Assembly (NCBI RefSeq): GCF_000171615.1
Contig: NZ_ABFU01000003.3
Span: 10,475-55,789 of the forward strand
DNA: 45,315 nt
Direction of reading: 5' to 3'
Source of the DNA: Bacillus coahuilensis m4-4
GTDB lineage: Bacteria > Bacillota > Bacilli > Bacillales > Bacillaceae_K
Numbering within the stretch: position 1 is the first letter of the stretch; every line of letters starts with the position of its first letter. The notes under the pieces were generated by a model, which ran no database searches, was not told the DNA's origin, and was given only the letters and a program-made list of their open reading frames with translations. Positions 27,459-39,630 of the stretch are shown here, one piece after another. Position numbers and translations under genes: made by a program.

Positions 27459-27503
27459 AAAACCGAATAATTTATAGATAATATAACACTAATATACGGT
27501 TTT
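27459..27503 (-). promoter_or_regulatory. PurBox pair and promoter of purR
   Basis: Two inverted PurBoxes (consensus AWWWCCGAACWWT) are seen: AAAACCGAATAAT on the plus strand at 27459-27471 and AAAACCGTATATT on the minus strand at 27491-27503. They are separated by 17-19 bp, as known control sites are. A sigma-A-like promoter (TTGTAT, 17-18 bp, TTATAT) overlaps the upstream box. The upstream box overlaps the ispE stop codon. Confidence 0.75.
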
Positions 27504-28371
27504 ATACAAGAGAGTTTCGCTCACCCTGCATACGAACAGCAAAGACCTGATCACAAAATCCTCTTAATCCGTTATATACTCTTTGTACCTTTGACTCATA
27601 CTCGACAATTCCAAACACAGTTGGCCCACTTCCACTCATTAGTACAGCGTCTGCGCCGAACCTTAGCATTTGTTCTTTAATTTGAGCAACCTCTGGATGC
27701 ATGGTGAGTGTCACGCTCTCTAATACATTTCCTAATTGATCACACATCATGTCATAATCGCTTAGGGTTAGTGCTTGAATCATTCCTTTTGTATGGGGGT
27801 GACTAACAGAATCTAGCTTAAGATTTTTATATACGTCCGCCGTCGATACACCAATAGTCGGCTTTGCTAAGATGACCCAACAATTAGGCGGGGCAGGTAA
27901 CTCTTGAATCTTTTCACCTCTACCTGTCGCTAGCGCCGTGCCTCCGTGTACGCAGAAAGAAACATCTGAACCTATTTTTGAGCCTAGTTCTGCAAGTTCA
28001 TTTTGAGATATCCCAAGATTCCACAGCTGATTCAAACCGCGTAGCGTAGCAGCTGCATCACTACTTCCACCAGCTAAGCCAGCTGCAACTGGAATAACCT
28101 TATCAATGGAAATAGAAACACCTTGTTTAATTTGATACTGCTCTTTTAATAGCTTTGCTGCTTGATAAGCTAAGTTTCTACCATCATCAGGAACAAAGCG
28201 ATTATGAGATAAAATACGAATTTCATCCTGTGGTAATTCTTGCAGATCAATTCGATCCGCTAAATCAATCGTCGTCATGACCATTTCAACCTCATGGAAT
28301 CCATCCGGCCTTTTATGTAGTACATCTAAGGATAAATTAATTTTCGCTGGAGCTTTTACCATAAGCTTCAA
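27502..28371 (-). CDS. ispE: 4-diphosphocytidyl-2-C-methyl-D-erythritol kinase
   Basis: IspE is the ATP-dependent kinase of the MEP isoprenoid pathway (GHMP family). It shows [11 protein letters not shown], the GHMP ATP motif [15 protein letters not shown] and the C-terminal SGSGPTVFG. The start is a TTG at 28371, 6 nt after AGGTG, giving 289 residues, the usual length; an in-frame GTG at 28380 sits on the ribosome site itself. Confidence 0.96.
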   Translation of the reverse strand: MKLMVKAPAKINLSLDVLHKRPDGFHEVEMVMTTIDLADRIDLQELPQDEIRILSHNRFVPDDGRNLAYQAAKLLKEQYQIKQGVSISIDKVIPVAAGLAGGSSDAAATLRGLNQLWNLGISQNELAELGSKIGSDVSFCVHGGTALATGRGEKIQELPAPPNCWVILAKPTIGVSTADVYKNLKLDSVSHPHTKGMIQALTLSDYDMMCDQLGNVLESVTLTMHPEVAQIKEQMLRFGADAVLMSGSGPTVFGIVEYESKVQRVYNGLRGFCDQVFAVRMQGERNSLV

Positions 28372-28535
28372 TACAAACACCTACTTCTTCTCATCACTCT
28401 AATAATTGTCTTTATTTTACCACTTTTCTTCTTAAATCGTAACTGCCTGTACATCTTCATGGTAATTTCATTAGAATGTTCAATAAATGAGGTGCACAGA
28501 ACCACCAGTAGGAGCAGTTCCTCTATATAGAAAAG

Positions 28536-28563
28536 AAAAGCCGAACTCAAAGGTTCAGCTTTT
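28536..28563 (-). terminator. Intrinsic terminator after sspF
   Basis: On the minus strand AAAAGCTGAAC, a short loop and GTTCGGCTTTT (one G-U pair), 36 bp after the sspF stop codon. Confidence 0.75.
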
Positions 28564-28598
28564 AGTGGCATGGTATGGTAATAAAAAGATCAAACTAG

Positions 28599-28772
28599 TT
28601 ATTGGTTCATCAGCTGTTGCTGTGCAATTTCAACGGCACGTTTGGTGATATTACCAGCATCTCGGGCTGTAATACCACCCCAACCTTCTCTTTCGACAAC
28701 ATCATAAAAGCCGAGTTCTTTCGCAATCTCTTCTTTTACTTTATAAGAAAGAACACCTTTTCGTCTGCTCAT
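28599..28772 (-). CDS. sspF: Small acid-soluble spore protein, alpha/beta type (SspF)
   Basis: A 57-residue spore DNA-binding protein. It has the alpha/beta SASP signature near the C-terminus ([25 protein letters not shown]) and the N-terminal [16 protein letters not shown] helix. I place the start at 28772 ([11 protein letters not shown]), which has GAAAGGG 8 nt upstream and matches relatives; a longer in-frame version from 28814 would add 14 residues without homology. Expected to be forespore-expressed, but no promoter is convincing to me. Confidence 0.93.
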   Translation of the reverse strand: MSRRKGVLSYKVKEEIAKELGFYDVVEREGWGGITARDAGNITKRAVEIAQQQLMNQ

Positions 28773-28870
28773 CTTATCAACCCTTTCTGTGCCACTACCT
28801 TTAGTTTTCTTCATTATTTAAGAATTCATTAGCGTAATTCTTGGGTCTTTTACCAACCATCCAAAGCAAA

Positions 28871-28927
28871 CGAAAAAAGCAGAGAGCAAAAGGCTACAAA
28901 TCAACCTGCTGTTCTCTACTTTTTTCG
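28871..28927 (-). terminator. Intrinsic terminator after veg
   Basis: On the minus strand a 15-bp stem (CGAAAAAAGTAGAGA / TCTCTGCTTTTTTCG, one G-U pair) closes a 27-nt loop, 8 bp after the veg stop codon. Confidence 0.8.
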
Positions 28928-28934
28928 AATTGCA

Positions 28935-29198
28935 TTATGTCATTGCAACGTTCCCTGGTGCTTCTTCGTAAAATGTTAACTCAACTGTTTCAGTTAAGAC
29001 ATCGGCATAGCTGTATGAAACTCTCTCAAAAGCATTTTCTTCTTGGTCTAGCTCCACTACAAAAACAGAAGGATACGTTTCAGAAAGAATTCCCGTTCGT
29101 TCGATGGTCTTACGACGTCCCCCGTTTGCTTTTAGTAAGAGTCGTTTTCCAAGATTAGAATCGAGTGCTTTTTTAATATCGCCTAGAGTTTTTGGCAT
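28935..29198 (-). CDS. veg: Veg protein
   Basis: An 87-residue protein nearly identical to Veg along its length ([54 protein letters not shown]). In B. subtilis Veg is very highly expressed and is reported to influence biofilm genes; its biochemical role is unclear. The start at 29198 follows AGGTGGAG; the in-frame start 15 bp upstream would overlap that site. Confidence 0.96.
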   Translation of the reverse strand: MPKTLGDIKKALDSNLGKRLLLKANGGRRKTIERTGILSETYPSVFVVELDQEENAFERVSYSYADVLTETVELTFYEEAPGNVAMT

Positions 29199-29261
29199 TT
29201 CGCTCCACCTCACTAATTATAGTGTAACACGGATACAAAAAAACGTACAAATAAATATTTA

Positions 29262-29291
29262 ATTTTAACAAGGAAAATAAAATTTTGTCAA
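29262..29291 (-). promoter_or_regulatory. Sigma-A promoter of veg
   Basis: On the minus strand TTGACA (29286-29291), an 18-bp A/T-rich spacer, then TAAAAT (29262-29267). A second TATAAT nearer the gene and another TTGACA upstream suggest tandem promoters, as known for veg. Confidence 0.65.
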
Positions 29292-29360
29292 CGTTTTTTC
29301 TTCTACAAATTCTTGTCAATTTCAACATACTTAGTATATCCCAGATTTTTTTTCCTATGT

Positions 29361-29390
29361 AAAAAGGCCGATAGATCTATTTATCGGCCT
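29361..29390 (-). terminator. Intrinsic terminator after yabG
   Basis: On the minus strand AGGCCGATA, an 8-nt loop, TATCGGCCT and then T, 5 bp after the yabG stop codon. Confidence 0.88.
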
Positions 29391-29394
29391 AACG

Positions 29395-30276
29395 TTACTC
29401 TTCTTCACCTATTGAATGGTACGGCATCCCTGTCCTTAATACACCTTTTGACTCTATGCCACCAAGTCCTTTATCTCCCGTTAAGGTATTCCGAACGACT
29501 TCCCACACGTTTATGTGGTCTTTAAAAGGCGTATAAGCTATTTTAGACACAATATAAACAGGATCTAATGCATGAATATTAATACGTGTAGGAGAGCTTG
29601 CAAAATTAGCACCTGCGTGGATAAGAGACTCAAAGTGTGACTGACAAGCTCCCGCAAAAATAACAAGCTGATCTAAATGTGGAAATTTCTTTCTAGCCTC
29701 AAGCACCGTTTGAACAAAATAGGCAGAATGACGATACGCTTGAAGGTCCGTCTTCTTTCCTTTAGACCTAGAATAAGCATCGTGACCTGTAATGACTACT
29801 ATTTGAGGACGGTAATAATCCAATAGCTTTCCTATTTCATTTGGCATCTCTTTTTCATTGCAGTAGAACCCATGTACAGGAACACCTATTTTTTCATACA
29901 AATCTAAGCATTTTTTTAAATACTGAGGATCTCCGTCTAAATGAAGAACCTTTCCAGGCACTTGAAAATAAGGTGAATGTTCCGTGTACCCTTTTGTAGA
30001 AATATGCTGCTCCCTTTCAAGGAGTAATCGCTTATCTTGCTGAAACAACTCAAAGGACTGCTCCTCTAAATTCTTCAGTTCCTTCGCTTTCGCATGGACA
30101 CTTCTTGTATCCATCTCGACTAAATCCTCAAGCGGTGCATCCGCTATTAGGCGATAGTCTTCACCGTACAATATCGCAAACTCTTTCCCGTCTATTTTTT
30201 TCAGTTCAATAACCCGAAACACTATATCTTTATCATAAGATCGTCTTCCAACGACTGAATGAAGCTTTATTGTCAC
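29395..30276 (-). CDS. yabG: Sporulation-specific protease YabG
   Basis: YabG processes spore coat proteins in the mother cell. The conserved segments are VLHLDGDPQYLKKCL, VVITGHDAYS and the likely catalytic region VIFAGACQSHFESLIHAGANFASSPTR with Cys and His. I choose a GTG at 30276 (VTIKLHSVVGRRSY), preceded by GGAG at 9 nt, giving 293 residues; ATGs at 30285 and 30300 are in frame but less well placed. A sigma-K promoter lies upstream. Confidence 0.92.
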   Translation of the reverse strand: MTIKLHSVVGRRSYDKDIVFRVIELKKIDGKEFAILYGEDYRLIADAPLEDLVEMDTRSVHAKAKELKNLEEQSFELFQQDKRLLLEREQHISTKGYTEHSPYFQVPGKVLHLDGDPQYLKKCLDLYEKIGVPVHGFYCNEKEMPNEIGKLLDYYRPQIVVITGHDAYSRSKGKKTDLQAYRHSAYFVQTVLEARKKFPHLDQLVIFAGACQSHFESLIHAGANFASSPTRINIHALDPVYIVSKIAYTPFKDHINVWEVVRNTLTGDKGLGGIESKGVLRTGMPYHSIGEEE

Positions 30277-30321
30277 CTTCCTCATCTCCAGTTGGACCAT
30301 TATCCCAAATTCTTTTCTTTC

Positions 30322-30349
30322 TACTTTATGCGTAAAAGGGAGGAGAAGT
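30322..30349 (-). promoter_or_regulatory. Sigma-K promoter of yabG
   Basis: On the minus strand AC, 17 bp, then CATAAAGTA (30322-30330), matching the sigma-K pattern AC-n16/17-CATAnnnTA. yabG is sigma-K dependent in B. subtilis. Confidence 0.75.
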
Positions 30350-30493
30350 GAATGGAACCTTTTACCCCAAGAGAGTGAAGTCTGACTTTATCTCTAAAAG
30401 CCTAGTCAAAGTTCTAAACATCCCCTACAAAGCAGCACCTACATACCACTCTATTTGTTCAAGCTTCACCCACTTTTAACTACCCTACAAAAC

Positions 30494-30525
30494 AAAAAAA
30501 GCCTCCAAATGGATATCTGAAGGCT
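30494..30525 (-). terminator. Intrinsic terminator after rsmA
   Basis: On the minus strand AGCCT and AGGCT enclose a 16-nt interrupted stem-loop, followed by T7, 8 bp after the rsmA stop codon. Confidence 0.75.
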
Positions 30526-30532
30526 CAATATA

Positions 30533-31974
<1,442 letters not shown>

Positions 31975-32186
31975 TATAAACGCCTACTTACTTTACTCTT
32001 TTTCGTTGGTATCCTCACTATCATACTCATTCTACACTAAAAAGCGCAAGTTCCTCCTTTTAGTCCTTGATTTCTCTGTATCATTTTGAAAAGAAGCTTT
32101 GTTCTATCTGGATTGTTGATTTACGATCATCCTCAGTAGTGGATTGGAGCGGAAGCCCACAACAGTATAGAATATATCCAAAAAGA

Positions 32187-32212
32187 AAACAGGAGACATA
32201 AGCCTCCTGTTT
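32187..32212 (-). terminator. Intrinsic terminator after yabE
   Basis: On the minus strand AAACAGGAG, an 8-nt loop and CTCCTGTTTT followed by CTTTTT, 13 bp after the yabE stop codon. Confidence 0.82.
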
Positions 32213-32225
32213 CCCTTTTAACCTA

Positions 32226-33439
32226 TTAATCTAGGATTTTAATTAAGACATTCTTTCGCCCGAACGCTAATGCATCTGACTTAGAAGAAAAGAATAAATC
32301 AATCTTGTTTCCTTTAATCGCTGATCCTGTGTCAGCAGCAACGGCATAGCCGTACCCTTCCACCCAAACTTTGGTTCCTAATGGGATAACACTCGGATCA
32401 ACAGCAATTACTTTGGAATTTGGATTTGCTCTTAAATCAATACCTGTCGCAGTTACCCCAGAGCATCCGTTACAAAAAGCGGTATACGCTGTGGCACTCA
32501 CATAAAACTCACGAGCACTTGATGATGGTGCGGATGAAGATGTGGTCCCACGAGACACTTGTGCTGTCACAACTTTTGTTCCAACGGCAACAATTTTATC
32601 TTCTGCTTTCTCTACAACTTCTTCCGTCACAAGTTTGCGGTCTACTTCTTTGCCATTTTCTTTAATGACTTCGTATTCTTTTTTCACTTTACCGCTTTTA
32701 CCTGATTGAACGACTTTTTCTACACCTTTTCAAGACTTGAATCCTTCTGTGTAACAACGGCATAATCCGTGGATTCTTCCACTACATCGGTGACTTTTTC
32801 AACTCGGATGATATGGATCCCATCATTTTGAGAGATCAATTTGTCTAAGCCTGGCTCTACACGGTCAAGTTCACCTAGTGTAAATCCTTGTTGCTTTAAA
32901 AAGTCAGCGACCGTAGTCGAAACGGACCACACTTCTTTTTCTTCTCCGCCATCATTTACTTTAACAGCGAATGCTTTCTGTATTTGTACCTTCGTATCTT
33001 TTGCTAACTGTTCGCTTAACTTCGGAGTTACTTGATCATTTTCTGCAAGGGTAATATCTTGCTCTCTCAACAGCTCTTCAACGGTATCGGCTGTCGTCCA
33101 TACGGAAATAATTTCTTCTCCTACAGTTAATTGTACCTGTTTTGCTGGTTCCCAAATGACTTGCATATGATTGGTTACCTTCGAATCCAACGCTGGGTAT
33201 ACATAGTCCTTTTCGTTAAAGGCTACGTCTAAATCTTGTAATATTTCTTCAACTGATGCTGCTCTCGTAGATAAGGTTTGTTCTTCTCCGTCAAGAATAA
33301 CAGTGATTGAGTGCTTTGAAGTTTCAAAAAGAATAAAACCATAGATGATTGAAAAAGCTATGGAACTTGTAATCGCAATCAACCAATTCCTTTTACGCGA
33401 TGAATTAGAAAACAGGCTTTTCATGTTTGTAAAGTTCAT
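32226..33439 (-). CDS. yabE: Cell-wall hydrolase-like protein YabE: DUF348 repeats, G5 and 3D domain (frameshifted as sequenced)
   Basis: A secreted or membrane-anchored protein with an N-terminal hydrophobic segment (about residues 20-36). Three DUF348 repeats follow (for example VILDGEEQTLSTRAASVEEIL and VGEEIISVWTTADTVEELL), then a G5-like linker and a C-terminal 3D domain with the catalytic-type Asp motif VSATAYTAFCNGC ... ADTGSAIKGNKIDLFF. This resembles Rpf/Sps-type murein enzymes. The frame breaks after DSSLEK: adding one G (plus CC at 32725-32726) restores GVEKVVQSGKSGKVKKEYEV. The corrected length is 404. The ATG has AAGGAGGG upstream. Confidence 0.9.
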
Positions 33440-33467
33440 GAAAAGTCCCTCCTTTTCTTTCGGAGTG

Positions 33468-33497
33468 ATTATATAGGATAGTTAAATAGAATGTCAA
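33468..33497 (-). promoter_or_regulatory. Sigma-A promoter of yabE
   Basis: On the minus strand TTGACA (33492-33497), an 18-bp spacer, then TATAAT (33468-33473), 28 bp ahead of the yabE ATG. Confidence 0.8.
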
Positions 33498-33635
33498 CTG
33501 GTAGGGATTTCTAATTCAAATGATGAATCATAAAACAAAGTAGAATTCTCCTTCTTCGTACTAGCCGTACAACTCCCTGACAAACCTAACTGATTCCTAT
33601 ATAATCACTGCATAATATCGACCATGCCTCTTGTA

Positions 33636-34412
33636 TTAACGATCAGCTTGAATGTTAAATACACGAAGGGCATTTTCTGTCGTAATTTTTTCTACCTCTT
33701 CTATAGAAATTTCTTTAATAGAAGCAATCTCTTCTGCTACTAATCGAACATACGCCGGCTCATTTCGCTTCCCACGATAGGGATGCGGAGCTAGATAAGG
33801 ACAATCAGTTTCAACTAGTAATTTTTCTATTGGGACAACGTTGGCTACTTCTTTCGGCTTCTTTGCATTTTTGAATGTTACTGGTCCACCTAGAGATATG
33901 TAAAAGTTCAGTTCAACACATTCCATCGCTGTTTCTGCACTCCCACTAAAGCAGTGCATAATTCCTCCAACTTCTTGTGCATTTTCTTCTTTAAGTATTT
34001 CAACTATATCTGCTGTGGCATCTCGATTATGAATGACAATGGGTAACTGAACCTTACGAGCTAAGCGGATTTGCTTTCTAAATACTTCTTTCTGCACATC
34101 CTTTGGTGACTTATCCCAGTGGTAATCTAACCCCATCTCTCCAAGAGCAACAACTTTTGGGTGAGCGGAAAGTTCTTCAATCCAAACTAGATCTTCATCT
34201 GTCATATCAATGGCGTCAACAGGGTGCCACCCCACACTAGCATATAGAAAATCGTATTCTTCAACTAGCTCCATTGCTTTTTTTATCGTTGGACGATCAA
34301 ACCCAACAACGACCATCTTTTCTACTCCAGATTCTTTTGCTCTCCCTATCACCTCGTTTAGGTCAGAATCAAATTGCTCAGCGTTTAAATGTACATGAGT
34401 ATCAAACAACAT
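33636..34412 (-). CDS. tatD: TatD-family metal-dependent hydrolase YabD
   Basis: A 258-residue TIM-barrel hydrolase (putative DNase). Metal ligands are visible in FDTHVHLN, GEMGLDYHW, IHNRDA, MHCFSGS and ETDCPYLAPHPYRGKRNEP. The start at 34412 (MLFDTHVHL) has AAAGGAAGTG upstream; an in-frame extension of 19 residues is unsupported. Confidence 0.94.
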   Translation of the reverse strand: MLFDTHVHLNAEQFDSDLNEVIGRAKESGVEKMVVVGFDRPTIKKAMELVEEYDFLYASVGWHPVDAIDMTDEDLVWIEELSAHPKVVALGEMGLDYHWDKSPKDVQKEVFRKQIRLARKVQLPIVIHNRDATADIVEILKEENAQEVGGIMHCFSGSAETAMECVELNFYISLGGPVTFKNAKKPKEVANVVPIEKLLVETDCPYLAPHPYRGKRNEPAYVRLVAEEIASIKEISIEEVEKITTENALRVFNIQADR

Positions 34413-34655
34413 AACCAAAAACACTTCCTTTGGTAAAATTAGTGTAACGGAAAAGATAATGACAAGCATCTCATTCCCATAACAATTCTATTACATTTTT
34501 CCTATAGTACTTGTAATATATCCTTAAAAGCGATAATATGTCGGACTTTCGTTTCATATGGCGATATAGCTTTACCCTTGTAGAATGCTGTTTAAACCAT
34601 TCCTATTTTTTTACTCGCTCTTACTTTTTAGACAAAAATCACCACTTGGCAGAAG

Positions 34656-34703
34656 AAAAAAAAGAGATTCACGTCGAAAAATGTTTCACGTGAAACTCTT
34701 TTT
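34656..34703 (-). terminator. Intrinsic terminator after metS
   Basis: On the minus strand a 16-bp arm (AAAAAGAGTTTCACGT) pairs with ACGTGAATCTCTTTTT (one mismatch) around a 13-nt loop, then T8. It starts 6 bp after the metS stop codon and overlaps a parS-like site. Confidence 0.85.
34682..34697. promoter_or_regulatory. parS-like ParB (Spo0J) binding site
   Basis: TGTTTCACGTGAAACT matches the conserved 16-bp parS palindrome TGTTNCACGTGAAACA at every position but the last. ParB loads here and nucleates the chromosome-segregation complex; such sites cluster near the origin, which fits the gene content. It lies in the loop and downstream arm of the metS terminator. Confidence 0.85.
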
Positions 34704-34708
34704 ACTCA

Positions 34709-36694
<1,986 letters not shown>

Positions 36695-36719
36695 TTAAGG
36701 ATCACTAGATAAAACATAT

Positions 36720-37239
36720 GGTCTCATACCAATTATACAAATAAAAGCAAGAAATTCCTCGGTATTCCTATCCTCTTATTCTAAATATCTTTACATTTTT
36801 TCCTCTTCTATCATCAAAATATACCTAAAATTAAAGACTGCTGCAACTTTCTACCTTATATATAGGCTTGGATAAACAGTATGCGGAGACAAAGAATAAC
36901 GAAAGCTACTCGCTCACGCTAGAATAGAAACTTCAAAAGGTGTTCTTTTGCTTCTAAAATGCCTTAAAGGACTTAGCCGCTGGAGCTCGACAAGACCCTA
37001 CTAACTTCTTCAGGACACTAAATAATATCCCTTGAATTGTTAGCGGCCGAAGGGGGTTTTTCTCGTCGAATAGACCGGATTTTTTGTCGAATTTTGTCTT
37101 ACGATGTAGTTTTTCGACATTAAGAAGTTAGTACGGGAATAACTTTTTCTTTCATTTTTTCCAATAGAAATAAATGTAAAATTGCATAACGCTAGCATTA
37201 CACACGATATTTTGACCAAAAAATTTACAGTTATTATTA
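36720..37239. other. Long non-coding gap between metS and abrB
   Basis: About 700 bp separate metS and abrB. The outer parts carry the metS leader and the abrB promoter. The middle (about 36840-37060) is non-coding, richer in G+C than the flanks, and reads like an intergenic repeat remnant (segments such as CTTAGCCGCTGGAGCTCGAC). Several Spo0A-like boxes lie at 37053-37119. A minus-strand open frame at 37040-37282 has no ribosome site or recognisable sequence, and I do not consider it a gene. Confidence 0.5.
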
Positions 37240-37268
37240 TTGACGTTTTTAGGAAACGCTGATATGAT
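37240..37268 (+). promoter_or_regulatory. Sigma-A promoter of abrB
   Basis: TTGACG (37240-37245), a 17-bp spacer, then TATGAT (37263-37268), about 100 bp ahead of the abrB ATG. Confidence 0.85.
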
Positions 37269-37288
37269 AGATTCATAAGCAAGAATAT

Positions 37289-37305
37289 TGTCGAATGTTG
37301 ACGAA
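37289..37305 (+). promoter_or_regulatory. Tandem Spo0A boxes (0A boxes) downstream of the abrB promoter
   Basis: TGTCGAA (37289-37295) and TGACGAA (37299-37305) are spaced 10 bp apart, one helical turn, about 15-30 bp downstream of the expected transcription start. The consensus 0A box is TGTCGAA. Spo0A~P represses abrB from the same location in B. subtilis. Confidence 0.85.
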
Positions 37306-37367
37306 ATGATAACAGATCATTATGACATAAATAAACTAGTAATCTTAATTAGTAGGAGGAGAATTAT

Positions 37368-37649
37368 ATGAAATCTACAGGTATTGTACGTAAGGTTGAC
37401 GAATTAGGACGCGTGGTTATTCCAATCGAGCTGCGTAGAACTTTAGGAATTGCTGAAAAAGACGCATTAGAAATCTACGTAGATGATGACAAAATCATCT
37501 TAAAGAAATACAAACCAAACATGACTTGCCAAATTACTGGTGAAGTTTCTGACGATAACCTAAAACTTGCTGAAGGAAAAGTAATCCTTAGCCGTGAAGG
37601 TGCAGAGCAATTAATCAGCGAAATTCAAAATTCGTTTAAATTAAAATAA
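37368..37649 (+). CDS. abrB: Transition-state regulator AbrB
   Basis: AbrB is a global repressor of post-exponential genes, itself repressed by Spo0A~P. The 93-residue protein has the swapped-hairpin DNA-binding domain (MKSTGIVRKVDELGRVVIPIELRRTLGIAEKDALEIYVDDD), the redox-related Cys in NMTCQITGE and a C-terminal multimerisation region. GGAGGAG lies 7 nt before the ATG. It is the only protein-coding gene on the plus strand. Its likely targets in this window include spoVG. Confidence 0.98.
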   Translation: MKSTGIVRKVDELGRVVIPIELRRTLGIAEKDALEIYVDDDKIILKKYKPNMTCQITGEVSDDNLKLAEGKVILSREGAEQLISEIQNSFKLK

Positions 37650-37653
37650 TACC

Positions 37654-37689
37654 AAAAGCGTCATTCATGTAAATATGAATGACGCTTTT
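37654..37689. terminator. Bidirectional terminator between abrB and rsmI
   Basis: A perfect 15-bp inverted repeat (AAAAGCGTCATTCAT / ATGAATGACGCTTTT) with a 6-nt loop lies between the convergent abrB and rsmI stop codons, with T runs on both strands. Confidence 0.92.
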
Positions 37690-37694
37690 TCTTA

Positions 37695-38561
37695 CTATTC
37701 AATCTCATGATAAGCCTGATACACTTCACGCTTTTGAATAGTACGCTCTACTGCCACTTTTTTTATAGCATCCTTTGAAGATAATCCTTTTTCATCTATG
37801 TAATATAAAACATGCTCACGAAGGCCTAATGTTTCCCACCAGTTGGGTTCTTCTACCTTTTCAGAGCCTTCAATAATCATGCAAAATTCCCCTCTAATCT
37901 CATGGTCTTCTGCCCATTTAACCGCTTCTGCCGTTGTCCCTCTTAAAAATTCTTCGAACTTCTTGGTTAATTCCCTACATAAGACGATTGGACGTTCACC
38001 TAGAATGTCTAAAATCGTATGTAAGGTGTCTTTCAGACGATGGGGAGATTCGTAAAGAATAAAGGTTGAGGTTTGTTTAGTTAACTCTTCAAGCTCTCGT
38101 TTTCTTTGCTTTTTATCACGAGATAAAAATCCATAAAAATAAAATGGCTGAGGAACGAGACCTGACGCTATGAGAGCCGTTAACGCTGCATTCGCACCTG
38201 GAAGTGGAATCACACTGATTCCTGCCTCAATTGCCTCTTGGACAAGCTCATAGCCTGGGTCTGAAATACACGGCATCCCTGCATCACTTACAAGAGCGAC
38301 CGTTTGACCGCTCTGCAGCTTTTCAATTAAATGACCCCCACTAACTCGTTTATTATGATCATGGTAGCTAACAATCGGTGTCGTAATATCAAAATAATTA
38401 CATAGTTTTTTCGTATTTCTTGTATCCTCTGCTGCAATCCAGTCCGCCTCTTTTAGGAGTCTTACACAACGGAATGTCATATCTTCAAGATTTCCAATGG
38501 GAGTAGCAACCAAATATAGCTTTCCTAGCGACTCCACTTCATAGCTTTTTTGACTCTTCAC
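37695..38561 (-). CDS. rsmI: 16S rRNA (cytidine(1402)-2'-O)-methyltransferase RsmI
   Basis: RsmI belongs to the tetrapyrrole-methylase fold family. It shows [45 protein letters not shown] and YESPHRL. Length 288. The start is a GTG at 38561, 6-7 nt after GGAGGAG; an in-frame GTG at 38576 overlaps that site. It overlaps the end of yazA by 23 bp. Confidence 0.95.
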   Translation of the reverse strand: MKSQKSYEVESLGKLYLVATPIGNLEDMTFRCVRLLKEADWIAAEDTRNTKKLCNYFDITTPIVSYHDHNKRVSGGHLIEKLQSGQTVALVSDAGMPCISDPGYELVQEAIEAGISVIPLPGANAALTALIASGLVPQPFYFYGFLSRDKKQRKRELEELTKQTSTFILYESPHRLKDTLHTILDILGERPIVLCRELTKKFEEFLRGTTAEAVKWAEDHEIRGEFCMIIEGSEKVEEPNWWETLGLREHVLYYIDEKGLSSKDAIKKVAVERTIQKREVYQAYHEIE

Positions 38562-38820
38562 CGTTAACTCCTCCACTCATTTGATCTATTTTACGTTTTC
38601 TAGATTGCTTTTTAAAATAATACTCCGCCCTCATGGCTTCTCTCTTACTTTCAAATGTTTCCCAGTACTTTAGTGTCACTGGTCGCTTGGCCTTCGTATA
38701 TTTGGCCCCTTTTCCTGTATTATGCTCATGTACACGCCTTACCATGTCCGTCGTATAACCAGTATAATAACTACCATCTGTACATTCTAGCACATACATA
38801 TAATGACGCTTATTCGTCAT
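38539..38820 (-). CDS. yazA: GIY-YIG nuclease-superfamily protein YazA
   Basis: A 93-residue protein with a UvrC/SLX1-like GIY-YIG fold: [26 protein letters not shown], then [17 protein letters not shown] and the helix [19 protein letters not shown]. The biological role is unknown. It overlaps yabB upstream by 11 bp and rsmI downstream by 23 bp, so translation of the three is probably coupled. Confidence 0.9.
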   Translation of the reverse strand: MTNKRHYMYVLECTDGSYYTGYTTDMVRRVHEHNTGKGAKYTKAKRPVTLKYWETFESKREAMRAEYYFKKQSRKRKIDQMSGGVNGEESKKL

Positions 38821-39541
38821 ACAATAAAGCTCTCATCTCTTTTGTATAATCCTCTCCAGTAAAAATATAAAAAGGAGGAAGAATTTTCAAGTCGGGCTTC
38901 CCATGCTTGATTCCTTCTATTAAAAGAATGTTTGCTTCCTTTCCGACACGTGGATATACAAGCTGCATTCGTTTCGGTTCAAGGTCATGGGATCTCATAC
39001 TTGTAATGATATCGACCAGTCGACCTGGACGATGGACAAATGCCGCTTTCCCACCGTACTTTAGGAGTCCTGACGTCGTTCTCATCACATCATCTAATGT
39101 GCAATAGATCTCGTGTCTTGCGATGGCTAGGTGTTCATTAGGATTGATCACCTCTTCATGACTGGTCGTGAAATACGGGGGATTGCAGGTCACGGTATCA
39201 TATGAATCCTTCCTGATTTCCTTAGGAAGATCCTTTAAATCTCCATGGTACAACTTTATCTGACCTTCTAGCTCATTATACTCCACGCTTCTTCGTGCCA
39301 TATCATACAATCGTTCCTGTATTTCTAGCCCTTCAATAAATGTCCTTGTTTTACTGCTAAGGAGTAGTGGAACTACCCCATTTCCCGTACACAGGTCCAT
39401 GACTTTCCCTTTGGCACGGGGGACACTTGCAAAGTTTGCAAGCAATACCGCATCAAGAGAAAAAGAAAAGACAGAAGGACTTTGAATGATACGTAGATTT
39501 TCTTTTAATAAGTAATCCAAACGCTCGTCATTTTTTAACAT
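38810..39541 (-). CDS. yabB: tRNA1(Val) (adenine-N6)-methyltransferase-like protein YabB
   Basis: A 243-residue SAM-dependent methyltransferase of the TrmN6 family. SAM-binding motif [15 protein letters not shown], then the catalytic CNPPYF, typical of adenine-N6 methylation. It heads the yabB-yazA-rsmI run and has GAGGTG upstream of the ATG. The family is certain; the exact tRNA target is inferred. Confidence 0.9.
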   Translation of the reverse strand: MLKNDERLDYLLKENLRIIQSPSVFSFSLDAVLLANFASVPRAKGKVMDLCTGNGVVPLLLSSKTRTFIEGLEIQERLYDMARRSVEYNELEGQIKLYHGDLKDLPKEIRKDSYDTVTCNPPYFTTSHEEVINPNEHLAIARHEIYCTLDDVMRTTSGLLKYGGKAAFVHRPGRLVDIITSMRSHDLEPKRMQLVYPRVGKEANILLIEGIKHGKPDLKILPPFYIFTGEDYTKEMRALLYDE

Positions 39542-39560
39542 ACACGCACCTCGTTCTCTG

Positions 39561-39593
39561 AAAAAAACCTTCCTATTTATGTATAGGAAGGTT
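39561..39593 (-). terminator. Intrinsic terminator after yabA
   Basis: On the minus strand AACCTTCCTAT, a short loop, ATAGGAAGGTT and T6, 38 bp after the yabA stop codon. Confidence 0.9.
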
Positions 39594-39630
39594 CATCTAT
39601 CTTACCATCATCACTCATGCTAGGCCCTGC

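Noticed and set aside
28368..28571. Minus-strand open frame of 67 codons between sspF and ispE
   Set aside because: Starts within the sspF terminator, runs into the ispE start, and has no recognisable features.
32139..32156. Phrase GGATTGGAGCGGAAG resembling a common Bacillus intergenic repeat
   Set aside because: Too short, and the rest of the repeat is missing; at most a remnant, not annotated.
37040..37282. Minus-strand open frame of 80 codons between metS and abrB
   Set aside because: No ribosome site, overlaps the abrB promoter, and its protein looks like translated A/T-rich spacer.
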